Assembly: GCF_014207595.1 (NCBI RefSeq)
Contig: NZ_JACHGY010000001.1
Location: 2,176,836 to 2,240,835, forward strand
Source of the DNA: Algisphaera agarilytica
GTDB lineage: Bacteria; Planctomycetota; Phycisphaerae; Phycisphaerales; Phycisphaeraceae
Direction of reading: 5' to 3'
DNA length: 64,000 nucleotides
Positions 39,235 through 46,775 of this stretch are shown here, one piece after another; position 1 is the first letter of the stretch; every line of letters starts with the position of its first letter. The translations under genes were made by a program, and so were the position numbers. The notes beneath the pieces were generated by a model, which did no database searches, was not told the DNA's origin, and worked only from the letters and a program-made list of their open reading frames with translations.

Positions 39235-39780
39235 TCACACGGTTTCGGGGATCTGGACTTCGGGGAAGTCGACCGTCGTCTCGGCGATGTGGTTGATGTA
39301 GTTGGTGAAGATGTTGAACACGGTCACGGCGATGATCTCCACGATCTGCTGATCGCCGAAGCCCGCGGCTTTGACGGCGGCGAGTTGGTCGTCGGTGACG
39401 AAGCCTTCGCGGTCGAGGATGGCCCGGGCGAAGGTGATCGCGGCCTGGGCCTGGGCGTCGTCGGCCGAGCCGGCGAGTGCGGCCTGGGTTTGATCGTCGG
39501 TCAGGCCGTTCATCTTGCCGATCGCGGTGTGGGCCGCGGCGCAGTAGTCGCAGCGGTTAGCCCCGCCCACGGCCAGAGCGATCTGCTCACGCAGGGCACC
39601 GGAGAGCGAGGTTTCGCCGAGGGTGCCGGTTGCGTCGAGCGCGCCTTTGAGCACGGCGGGGGCTTGGGCCATGGTGGCGTAGATGTTCGGCACACGGCCG
39701 AGTTTTTGCTGGAGGCCGTCCAACAGCGGGGCGGCTTCGGCGGAGGGCTGGTCAACGTCAACGGGTTGGATGCGGGGCAT
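39235..39780 (-). CDS. AhpD-like (carboxymuconolactone decarboxylase fold) protein
   Basis: A 181-residue protein. The ATG at 39780 has GGAGAAG upstream. The CxxC redox centre with downstream His is present in NRCDYCAAAHTAIG (about 75-88), the signature of AhpD-type peroxidase-linked proteins; N-terminal PLLDGLQQKLGRVPNIYATMA is also typical of the peroxidase-related branch. It probably serves in peroxide defence as a thiol-based reductase. It is divergent from a TetR gene, with a shared 125-base promoter region that contains an operator-like site, so induction through that regulator is likely. Confidence 0.88.
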   Translation of the reverse strand: MPRIQPVDVDQPSAEAAPLLDGLQQKLGRVPNIYATMAQAPAVLKGALDATGTLGETSLSGALREQIALAVGGANRCDYCAAAHTAIGKMNGLTDDQTQAALAGSADDAQAQAAITFARAILDREGFVTDDQLAAVKAAGFGDQQIVEIIAVTVFNIFTNYINHIAETTVDFPEVQIPETV

Positions 39781-39827
39781 GGTCTTCTCCAGAGAAGGGG
39801 GAGGGTTCGGGTTACGTTGATCACAGA

Positions 39828-39845
39828 ACAGACAGATCGGTCTAT
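39828..39845. promoter_or_regulatory. TetR-type operator between the ahpD-like and tetR genes
   Basis: cagacagatcggtcta (39829-39844) is an imperfect palindrome centred on GATC: AGACA-GATC-GGTCT. It lies about 48 bases upstream of the AhpD start and 60 upstream of TetR, and its 12-base core recurs upstream of recQ. Confidence 0.6.
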
Positions 39846-39904
39846 CTATTTCCACCGGTCTGAAATATTCTCGTTTGGCCATCCGCTAGACTCCCGGAGC
39901 ACCC

Positions 39905-40474
39905 ATGCCTTCAACCAAGCAAGAACAACTCGTGGAATCCGCCTTGGGCCTGTTTGACCGGCTGGGGTTTCATGCGGTCGGCATCGACCGGGTTCTGGCC
40001 GAGGCGGGCGTCGCTAAGATGACGCTCTACAACCACTTCCGCTCGAAAGAAGAGCTGATTGTGGCGACCCTGGAGCTGAAGGACCGCCGGTTCCGCTCCT
40101 GGCTGATGACCGAGGTGGAGAAGAGGGCCAGTGAGCCGCGGGACCGCTTGCTAGCGATTTTTCCGACCCTGAGTGACGAGGTCGACAAGCCCGGGTTTTC
40201 CGGCTGCATCTTCGCCCGGGCCGCGGCGGAGTTCGGCGAGATGGACCACCCCGTGCACCAGGCGGCGGCGGAACACAAACGCCTGGTCCGTCAGTACATC
40301 TCGACCCTCGCGGCCGCGGCCGGCGCCGCGGAGCCCCATCGGCTGGCGTTCCAGCTCGGGGCGTTGATGGACGGGCTGATGGTCAACCAGCAGATCGGTG
40401 GGTGCGAAGTCCTGTGCGACGCGGTGCACGAGTCGGCCCGGAAACTCATCGACGACGCGATCCCCGTAAAGTAG
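39905..40474 (+). CDS. TetR/AcrR-family transcriptional regulator
   Basis: A 189-residue repressor. The N-terminal helix-turn-helix (about 8-55) has the classical pattern LVESALGLFDRLGFHAVGIDRVLAE followed by AGVAKMTLYNHFRSKEELI, and the C-terminal helical ligand-binding domain fills the rest. It is encoded divergently from the AhpD-like gene, a common regulator/target layout, and the intervening operator is described separately. Ligand unknown; an electrophile or oxidant is plausible given the AhpD target (inference). Confidence 0.92.
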   Translation: MPSTKQEQLVESALGLFDRLGFHAVGIDRVLAEAGVAKMTLYNHFRSKEELIVATLELKDRRFRSWLMTEVEKRASEPRDRLLAIFPTLSDEVDKPGFSGCIFARAAAEFGEMDHPVHQAAAEHKRLVRQYISTLAAAAGAAEPHRLAFQLGALMDGLMVNQQIGGCEVLCDAVHESARKLIDDAIPVK

Positions 40475-40519
40475 TCGGCTGTTTGATCCCCCGACCACAC
40501 CCCGCACCCGCCACCACCC

Positions 40520-41404
40520 ATGCCCATCCAATGGTTCCCCGGCCATATGAACACGACCCGGAATCAGCTCACCGAGCTGATGCCCCGGACCGACGTGGTC
40601 ATCGAACTGCTCGACGCCCGCCTGCCCGGCTCGTCGAGCAACCCGTTGTTGGATGAACTCCGGCGGAACGTCCCGGGCAAAGGCCCCGAAGGCCGGCCCG
40701 GCGATGTGCCCTGCATCACGCTGCTGACCAAGGATGACCTGGCCGACCCCGAGGCGACCGCGAAGTGGCGGGACGAGTTCCACAACCGACGCGGCGTGCA
40801 GACCCTGGCGGTGAACCTCAGCGACAAGCGGGCGACCAAGAACATCCCTAAGCTGATCCGCCGACTCGCGCCGCAGCGCGTCGAGAAGAACAAGCCGGTG
40901 CGGGTGACGATCGTGGGCATCCCCAACGTGGGCAAGTCGACGCTGGTCAATATGCTGCGCGGCAAGTCGGTGGCCCGGACCGGCGACGAGCCGGCGGTCA
41001 CCAAGGGGCCGCAGGAGATCAAGCTCGACCGCGACATCGTGCTGACCGACACGCCCGGCATCCTCTGGCCGAAGTTCGATGACGAGGCCATCGGCCTGAA
41101 CCTCGCGGTCAGCGGCGCGATCAAAGACACCGCCACCGATTACGACCTCCTGGGCCCGCACGCGGCGCGATACCTCTTGGCCCAATACCCCGATCGTTTG
41201 ATCGAGCGCTACAAGATCAAAGACCCCGCGGACCTGCCCGACCCGGAAGACGAGAACGCGCCGTTTGCGTTCATCGAGTTGATCGGCCGGAAGCGTGGGT
41301 GTTTGATCGCGGGGGGCGAGGTGGAAATGTCCCGCGCGAGTGAGCTATTGTTGCGTGAACTGCGGGGCGGCAAGCTGGGACGCGTGAGCCTGGAACTGCC
41401 GTGA
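40520..41404 (+). CDS. rbgA: RbgA/YlqF-type ribosome-biogenesis GTPase
   Basis: A 294-residue circularly permuted GTPase: motif order G4-G5-G1-G3. MPIQWFPGHM at the N-terminus is diagnostic; G4 is TKDD (70-73), G1 is GIPNVGKS (133-140), and G3 is DTPG (177-180). The C-terminal RNA-binding helical domain (about 200-290) completes a normal-length RbgA, needed for 50S subunit maturation in Bacillus. It follows tetR by 45 bases on the same strand but probably has its own role. Confidence 0.93.
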   Translation: MPIQWFPGHMNTTRNQLTELMPRTDVVIELLDARLPGSSSNPLLDELRRNVPGKGPEGRPGDVPCITLLTKDDLADPEATAKWRDEFHNRRGVQTLAVNLSDKRATKNIPKLIRRLAPQRVEKNKPVRVTIVGIPNVGKSTLVNMLRGKSVARTGDEPAVTKGPQEIKLDRDIVLTDTPGILWPKFDDEAIGLNLAVSGAIKDTATDYDLLGPHAARYLLAQYPDRLIERYKIKDPADLPDPEDENAPFAFIELIGRKRGCLIAGGEVEMSRASELLLRELRGGKLGRVSLELP

Positions 41405-41423
41405 TCGATTGGCGTTTTGTTTG

Positions 41424-41765
41424 ATGGAGTTTGCGGTGGTTGTGCCGAGCGGATTGATGCGGGTGTTGCGGACGGTGGGTCTGATCGAAGGCGTGTCGAC
41501 CTTGCTCTTGTTTTGCGTCGCGATGCCGATGAAATACAAGGCTGGGATGGATTGGGCGGTGTCCTACGTCGGCATGGCCCACGGCCTGCTTTTCATCTTG
41601 CTCTGGCTGTTGTGTGCCGCGGCGTGGGCGAAGGGCCTGCCGACCAAGCTCACGCTGATGACGATGATCGGGGCGATCCTGCCGGGCGGGCCGTTCTTCA
41701 TGGATTTCAAGCTCAAGCGGTACGAAACCGAAACCGCGGCGGCCGCAAGTCATCCGGTGGTTTAG
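41424..41765 (+). CDS. DUF3817-family membrane protein
   Basis: A 113-residue integral membrane protein matching the DUF3817 layout: LRTVGLIEGVSTLLLFCVAMPMKY at the start, then a VGMAHGLLFILLW helix and a third helix with MTMIGAILPGGPFFMDFKL. Three helices are expected. The ATG at 41424 is preferred, though one at 41457 would also keep the first helix. Homologues are often near transporter or stress genes; function unknown. Confidence 0.75.
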   Translation: MEFAVVVPSGLMRVLRTVGLIEGVSTLLLFCVAMPMKYKAGMDWAVSYVGMAHGLLFILLWLLCAAAWAKGLPTKLTLMTMIGAILPGGPFFMDFKLKRYETETAAAASHPVV

Positions 41766-41767
41766 CG

Positions 41768-41838
41768 GGCGATCGGAGATCGCCGTTCGTGTTGGTGGCG
41801 TTGTGGTGTCGGAGCGCGGATCTACGATCCGCGGCTAA
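41768..41838. repeat. Two 3-base-loop hairpins at a convergent junction; includes family A copy 2
   Basis: The first hairpin is ggcgatc-gga-gatcgcc (41768-41784). The second is gcggatc-tac-gatccgc (41816-41832). The second, read on the minus strand with its flanks (41809-41838), shares TTAGCCGCGG...CCGCG...TCCGA with 17776-17808. Between DUF3817 and the barrel gene. Confidence 0.6.
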
Positions 41839-41874
41839 ACGATTGTTTGATCGAAGCGTGGGTCGTGTGCCGTT

Positions 41875-42531
41875 TTAAAACGAAATGCGCAGCCCGATGT
41901 CGACGGCGTGGGACTCGAGGTCGTCGAGTTCAAAGTCGCCGAAGTCGATTTCCGTGGAGGCCCAGTAGCGGTAGCCCGCGGTGATCTGGAGGTTGCGGGT
42001 GAGTTCGTAGGCGACGCCGGCTTTGAGTTGGTAGGCGAAGCCGTAGCCCGCGTCGTCGAAGTCGGCGGTGCCGAGGCTGCCGGTGCCGGTGGCGTCGCCG
42101 TCGAACATGACCACGCCGATGCCGCCGCCGGCGAAGAGCTCGAAGCCTGCGGGGAGCGGGAGGTCGGCGTAGATGTTGGTCATCAGGCTGATGTTGTCGA
42201 AGCTGCCGCTGCCCGCGTCGGCCGAGGGCGGGTCGGTCCGCAGCAGGACGCCTTCGGTGTCACGGAAGGTGAGTTCGAGTTCGTTGCGGAGGAGGCCGCC
42301 GTCGATACCGATCGCGCCGTAGAAGGCGGTGTTGGTGTCGAGGTCGAACTCGAAGTCGGTGCCGGCTGCGTCGTCATCGAACAGCGTGGCGGGATCGTTG
42401 CTGGGGAATCCGACGCCGAGGTCGAGGTAGATGAACGCCGAGGCGGAAGGGGCGGCGAGGGTGCACGACGCCGTCAACATGCATAGGGTCGGGCGGACCA
42501 GTCGGGTCAGGCAAAGGGGCGAACTGTTCAT
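41875..42531 (-). CDS. Outer-membrane beta-barrel protein (OmpW/OmpA-barrel type)
   Basis: A 218-residue exported protein with a signal peptide (1-32, cut after ASA). The rest alternates hydrophobic residues in short strands separated by Gly/Asp-rich turns, and ends in an aromatic residue (…LRISF), the C-terminal Phe signal for outer-membrane insertion. About eight strands are likely; GYRYWAST is a strand often seen in OmpW-like and other small barrels. Function unknown. It lies alone between a hairpin pair and the GH16 gene on the same strand. Confidence 0.75.
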   Translation of the reverse strand: MNSSPLCLTRLVRPTLCMLTASCTLAAPSASAFIYLDLGVGFPSNDPATLFDDDAAGTDFEFDLDTNTAFYGAIGIDGGLLRNELELTFRDTEGVLLRTDPPSADAGSGSFDNISLMTNIYADLPLPAGFELFAGGGIGVVMFDGDATGTGSLGTADFDDAGYGFAYQLKAGVAYELTRNLQITAGYRYWASTEIDFGDFELDDLESHAVDIGLRISF

Positions 42532-42705
42532 CGTGGGGTCTCCGCGTTTTAGAGTGAATCACCGCTTGAGCCGGGGCATGGGCGTTCTTTTTCATCGACG
42601 GGAGGCGGGATGCTTTCGTCGGCGTCGGGCTATCGGACGGCCAGGCGCATGGGATATCGGGCGTCGGCTCGACGCTCTTCACGGGAGGCGATCATGCGAT
42701 GGGGT

Positions 42706-44304
42706 TCAGTCGAGCCCGAGGTCTTTTTCGTACTGGCGGATGAACCGGGTCACGTCGGTTTCGCCGGTGCGGTGCGGCCGCCATGGTTTCTCGAGCGCGG
42801 GTTTGTACGTCCCGGCGTTCTTCCAGGCGCGGACGTAGCGGATGCTGAAGGTCGAGGGCAGGTCTTCGGGCTCGGGCCAGCCGAGCCAGTTGGTCATGGT
42901 CTCGGAGTCGAAGAGCATGTACTGCGGGGTGTGCCAGTGGGTGTTGGGCATCCGGCGGACCAGAACGCCGTTAACGTAGTACTTGATGTGCTCGGGCGTC
43001 CACTCGAGGCCGAAGACGTGGTAGTCGTCGGCGAAGCGGAAGGGCGCTTTCCACTTGCCGCCCTTGTTCCAGTGGTTCTTGCCGTCTTCGGGGGTCTCGA
43101 AGATGTGGGCGTTCATGTTGTAATTGTATTCGTGGCCGATGGCTTTGCCGCCGAGCTCGAAGACGTCGATCTCGGTGCGGGAGGTCTTGCCCTGGGCGTT
43201 GCGCATCGAGCTGCTGAACCACCAGGCGCTGGAACCGGCCGAGTCCATGGCCTTGGACTCGATCTCGAAGTAGCCATACAGCACAGGTTCGACGCTGCGG
43301 ACCGAGGCGGAGCTGTAGTTTTCGTAGAGCGAGTCGCGGTACTGGGTGACCTTGGGGTAGTCGGGGTCGTAGCGCATCGTGAGGTGTAGTTCACCATCGG
43401 CGACCTCAACGTTACTCGGGAGAAAGAGTGCGGGGACCCGGCCGTACCAGTTGGGGTTGTGGTCGTGCCACTTCTTGGCGTTGAGGCGTTTGCCGTCGAA
43501 GGCGTCGGTCATCTTGGGGTAGCGTTTCCAGTTGCCTTCGTTGTTTTGGTCGGAGAGCGGGAGCTTGTCGGTGATGCGCTCGGGCGTTTCGCCGAGGGGG
43601 CGAGCGCGGGTCCAGTCGTCGCGGGGATCTTCGACGACGCCCCACTTCGCGGCGAGGTAGTTCTGCACGTCGGCGAACTGTTCATCCACGAGGAAGCCCC
43701 GGTCGTAGATGAGGATCTCGGCGATGTCGCCCTGGAGGCGTTCGTTGCCGCTGAGCTGGTTGCGGCCGAGGGTGAGCGGGCCGCGGTGACGGCCGCTGAG
43801 GCTGGCGGTGAAGATCCGGGCGCGCATGGCGTCGGCGGTGCCGTTGGTGTCGCGGAAGACGCTCTTGCCCTTGGTGTCGTTCTTGCTTTGGCCGTCGTGG
43901 GCCGAGAGCAGGCGTTGCCAGCGTGAGCCGCCGGCGAGGTCGGCGTCGCGCTTGAACACGATGAAGATGGTGAGGCTGCCCGGGCCCTGGGCCAAGGCGT
44001 CGGTGTCGAACCAATGCTGCCCTTCGAAGCGCAGCGCGGGCCGGCCTTCGCCGAAGGCGTCGCCCACGAGTCGGGGGGCCGAGTCGGCCGCGGCCCGGGC
44101 TTTCACCTTGGCGGGCGAACGGCTGTGCCATTCCACCACACGGCCGTTGTTGTCGGTCTTGAGCGTGTCGGGCTGCGATGCGTCGAGCCAGACGATCAGT
44201 CCGTTGGAATTCGGGGCGTGGGTCGTGTCGTCCGCCAGCGTCGTGGCTGACAGCGAGGCAACGCAAAAAAAGGCCAGAACGCTAGAGATGAAGTACTTGA
44301 CCAT
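42706..44304 (-). CDS. Secreted GH16-family glycoside hydrolase with N-terminal LamG-like domain
   Basis: A 532-residue enzyme. The signal peptide covers about 1-24. Residues about 30-220 look like a LamG/concanavalin-like domain (GLIVWLDASQPDTL...FTASLSGRHRGP), and residues about 255-500 a GH16 domain with the catalytic ExDxxE motif EIDVFE (Glu378, Asp380, Glu383). GH16 includes beta-agarases, porphyranases, laminarinases and carrageenases. The motif context, WNKGGKWKAPFRFADDYHVFGLEWTPEHIKYYVNG in parts, suits a beta-agarase or related red-algal galactanase, but specificity is an inference. No PEP-CTERM or dockerin is attached. Confidence 0.88.
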   Translation of the reverse strand: MVKYFISSVLAFFCVASLSATTLADDTTHAPNSNGLIVWLDASQPDTLKTDNNGRVVEWHSRSPAKVKARAAADSAPRLVGDAFGEGRPALRFEGQHWFDTDALAQGPGSLTIFIVFKRDADLAGGSRWQRLLSAHDGQSKNDTKGKSVFRDTNGTADAMRARIFTASLSGRHRGPLTLGRNQLSGNERLQGDIAEILIYDRGFLVDEQFADVQNYLAAKWGVVEDPRDDWTRARPLGETPERITDKLPLSDQNNEGNWKRYPKMTDAFDGKRLNAKKWHDHNPNWYGRVPALFLPSNVEVADGELHLTMRYDPDYPKVTQYRDSLYENYSSASVRSVEPVLYGYFEIESKAMDSAGSSAWWFSSSMRNAQGKTSRTEIDVFELGGKAIGHEYNYNMNAHIFETPEDGKNHWNKGGKWKAPFRFADDYHVFGLEWTPEHIKYYVNGVLVRRMPNTHWHTPQYMLFDSETMTNWLGWPEPEDLPSTFSIRYVRAWKNAGTYKPALEKPWRPHRTGETDVTRFIRQYEKDLGLD

Positions 44305-44386
44305 GCCCAAAGGATAGGCCTGTGGGCCAGAAAACGCAGCCTTATCGGGGAATTACCTAGGTCGGCCTGACTAAGCCAAGCCCGTT

Positions 44387-45337
44387 TCAGGACTTGGGGG
44401 TGGCGGACTTGATGCGTTTGAGGGCTTTTTTGCGGTAGTCCGGCGAGAGCTCGCAGCCCAGCCAGTCTCGGCCGAGCTTGTTGGCGACGGCCAGGGTCGT
44501 GCCGCTGCCCGCGAACGGGTCGAAAACCAAGTCGCCGTCGTTGGATGAGCACCGGATGATCCGCTCCAGCAACGCCTCGGGCAGCTGGCAAGGGTGCCAC
44601 TGCTCGCGCTCCTTGAACGTGCCGGCCAGTCGCGACTGGTACCACGTGTCCCACCCCGCATCGAACGCGCCTTCGTGGGCGGCGTCCTGCGGGCGGACGT
44701 GCCAGTTCTCCATCGCGGGGAACTTGAGTACCCACGTGTCGTCGGGCAGCTTGCCCTTGGGGTTCTGGCGGGTGTCGTTGTAGGTGGTCATCCGGGCGCT
44801 GGGCACGGCGACCTCGTCGTAGTGGAACGTGAAGGGGGTGTTCTTGGTCAGGTTGCTCTTGGGCTTGCCGGTCTTCTTGTTCACCGCGGCGCTGCCGACG
44901 CAGTAGAACAGGTGGGCGTGGCTGCGGTTGAACTTGATCTTGCAACGCTGGCCGAAGGTGTAGTGCCAGACGATCCAGTTGCGGAAGAGCAGCTTGCCCT
45001 CGCGCTGGAGCTTCTTGAGGTGGACGCGGGTCTCGGCGGCGTACTCGTCGCCGATGAGGATGTAGAAGCTGCCCGTGGGCTTGAGTAGGTCGGCGGCGGC
45101 ATCGATCCAGTCGTAGGTCCACTGGAGGTAATCGTCGTCCGGCCGTTGGTCGACGTAGTGGCCGTCGTACTCGAACCCGATGTTGTACGGCGGGTCGGCG
45201 AAGATCAGGTCCACCGACCCGGGGTCCGCCTGGGCCCACGTCTTCATCTGCTCGATGCAGTCGCCCTGGGCAATGGTGTTGCGTGGCGGCGTGGCGGGGG
45301 TTCTCGCGGGCCTGGATTTCCGAGTCTTGGTGGGCAT
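44387..45337 (-). CDS. Orphan beta-class DNA methyltransferase (N6-adenine or N4-cytosine)
   Basis: A 316-residue methyltransferase with motif order IV - target region - X - I, the beta class. Motif IV is DPPY (48-51), the amino-methylating signature; motif I is DPFAGSGTT (273-281). The target-recognition region (about 110-250) has no obvious match. No restriction endonuclease gene lies next to it, so it looks like an orphan, possibly a CcrM-like epigenetic regulator, but the C-terminal domain of CcrM is not seen. Confidence 0.88.
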   Translation of the reverse strand: MPTKTRKSRPARTPATPPRNTIAQGDCIEQMKTWAQADPGSVDLIFADPPYNIGFEYDGHYVDQRPDDDYLQWTYDWIDAAADLLKPTGSFYILIGDEYAAETRVHLKKLQREGKLLFRNWIVWHYTFGQRCKIKFNRSHAHLFYCVGSAAVNKKTGKPKSNLTKNTPFTFHYDEVAVPSARMTTYNDTRQNPKGKLPDDTWVLKFPAMENWHVRPQDAAHEGAFDAGWDTWYQSRLAGTFKEREQWHPCQLPEALLERIIRCSSNDGDLVFDPFAGSGTTLAVANKLGRDWLGCELSPDYRKKALKRIKSATPKS

Positions 45338-45400
45338 GAAGCGGGCAGTTTAGCAGGCGCGCGTTCTTCGCGCTAGAACACGGCTTGGTACGCTGTGGGC

Positions 45401-46351
45401 ATGAAACCCAAAGTGCTGATTACCGAACGGCTGGATGAGGAATGCGCCGCCTGGCTCGGCGAGCGGGCCGAGGTGGTGTGGGTGGCGCACGACGATCCCG
45501 CGGCGATGGCGGAGCATCTCCCCGGGGCACAGGGCATGGTGGTGCGGACCTACACGCAGGTGGACGCGGCGCTGCTGGCCCAGGCCCCGGAGCTGAAGGT
45601 GATCGGCCGGGCGGGGGTAGGGCTGGACAACTTCGACCTGCCGGCGTGCGAGGCGGCGGGGGTTCGGGTCGTGTACACACCCGACGCGAACACCCAGGCG
45701 GTGGTCGAGTATGTCACCGGGCTGATGATCGACCACGTCCGGCCCAAGACGCCGTTGCCCGGCGGGGCGGACGACGCGGTGTTCCACGCGATGCGCAAAA
45801 CCGAGGTCGGCACCCAACTCGACGAGATGACTCTGGGCATCCTCGGCTTCGGCCGAATCGGCAAGCGGTTGGGTCAGGTGGCACACGCGATCGGGATGAA
45901 TCTGCACGTCTGCGACCTGCTTCCCGAGGCGGAGATGCGCAAGGCGGTGGACTACCCGTTTACCTACTGCAGCCACGAAGAGCTCTACGCCGGGTCGGAT
46001 GTGGTGAGTGTGCACGTGGATGGTCGGCCGGAGAACCGGCAGATGATGGGCGCCTCGGCGTTCGCCGCGATGCGAGAACACGTGGTGTTCATCAACGCCG
46101 CGCGGGGGATGCTGGTGGACCACGACGCCCTGGCGGCATGGGCGGAGGCTTCCCCGAGGGCGTCGGCGTTCCTGGATGTCCACGACCCCGAGCCCCCGAG
46201 CGCCGATTCTCCTCTGCACGGGCTAGGGAACGTCACGCTCCTGCCCCACCTGGCCTCGCGGACGGGGACCGCTCTCAAGAACATGAGCTGGGTGGTCCGG
46301 GATGTTGATGCGGTTTTGGCGGGTAAGGAGCCGAGCTACCCCGCGTTTTGA
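45401..46351 (+). CDS. D-isomer-specific 2-hydroxyacid dehydrogenase
   Basis: A 316-residue NAD-dependent dehydrogenase. The Rossmann motif GILGFGRIGKRLG is at about 147-159; substrate-side residues include the AGVGLDNFD segment, NAARG (about 227-231) and a late Pro-His (LLPHLASRT) that supplies the catalytic acid. Family members include SerA-like, glyoxylate and lactate enzymes; there is no ACT domain, so it is not a full-length SerA. ATG at 45401; a GTG two codons upstream is equally possible. Confidence 0.88.
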   Translation: MKPKVLITERLDEECAAWLGERAEVVWVAHDDPAAMAEHLPGAQGMVVRTYTQVDAALLAQAPELKVIGRAGVGLDNFDLPACEAAGVRVVYTPDANTQAVVEYVTGLMIDHVRPKTPLPGGADDAVFHAMRKTEVGTQLDEMTLGILGFGRIGKRLGQVAHAIGMNLHVCDLLPEAEMRKAVDYPFTYCSHEELYAGSDVVSVHVDGRPENRQMMGASAFAAMREHVVFINAARGMLVDHDALAAWAEASPRASAFLDVHDPEPPSADSPLHGLGNVTLLPHLASRTGTALKNMSWVVRDVDAVLAGKEPSYPAF

Positions 46352-46580
46352 GGGGGTTGGATAAACGCACCGGCGGGGACTTCAGCGCGGTCGGTGCGCC
46401 TAGGAAAATGCCTGATATGCACCGGCCCCGGGCAAGTCAATGCCTGTTTTTTAAACAGCCCCCAGAACCCTGTTCAAAACATCAACTTTCGCAATTCTGC
46501 AATGCTGCAATGTGAGGCAGTAATTGATCCTAAGTCGTTTAAATACCTTAAGATAAATGCAAAAAAAGATGAAAAAAGTC
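46352..46580. other. AT-rich gene-free gap with alternative hairpins
   Basis: About 230 bases, clearly AT-richer than the rest of the window from 46440 onward. Three GC arms, gcaccggc (46367-46374), tcggtgc (46391-46397) and gcaccggcc (46419-46427), can pair in two exclusive ways. A 64-codon frame at 46394-46588 has no ribosome binding site or family resemblance. Confidence 0.35.
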
Positions 46581-46608
46581 TTGGCTGATCTAACAAAAAA
46601 GATACAAT
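46581..46608 (+). promoter_or_regulatory. Candidate sigma-70-type promoter for a small RNA
   Basis: TTGGCT (46581-46586) and TACAAT (46603-46608) are separated by 16 bases, with an A-rich spacer. It is the best-spaced promoter match seen in the window, and no coding start follows; an intrinsic terminator does, about 90 bases later. Confidence 0.5.
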
Positions 46609-46614
46609 GTGTCT

Positions 46615-46733
46615 GTTGAAGAGCGAGTCATCGATCATCAACGTTGAAAATTAATCGCCCCCACCCGCGTGGCATGCAACGTGCCATGCAACCCTCTCTA
46701 GCGGTCAGGCTCCCCCACCTGGCCGCTTTTTTT
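46615..46733 (+). ncRNA. Candidate small RNA of about 120 nt, family unknown
   Basis: Between the promoter at 46581-46608 and a strong terminator at 46700-46733 lies a 119-base segment with no plausible coding frame. It could fold into a 5' hairpin (gttga at about 46616-46620 with tcaac about 46638-46642), a small stem tggca/tgcca (around 46671-46687), and the terminator stem. It does not contain the conserved motifs of SRP RNA, tmRNA, RNase P RNA or 6S that I can recall. Transcription is inferred, not shown. Confidence 0.45.
46700..46733 (+). terminator. Strong intrinsic terminator with no upstream gene
   Basis: A 10-bp stem agcggtcagg (46700-46709) / cctggccgct (46718-46727) with one G-T wobble, an 8-base loop, and seven T ending at 46733. 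The nearest upstream plus-strand gene ends 350 bases earlier, so it likely serves a small transcript. Confidence 0.85.
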
Positions 46734-46775
46734 ATGCGCGTATTGTCCTGATTGCTCGACCCGTCCCGCGGGCCG

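Noticed and set aside
46394-46588. A 64-codon frame in the AT-rich gap
   Set aside because: No ribosome binding site and no recognisable domain; the region fits better as untranslated DNA upstream of a candidate small RNA.
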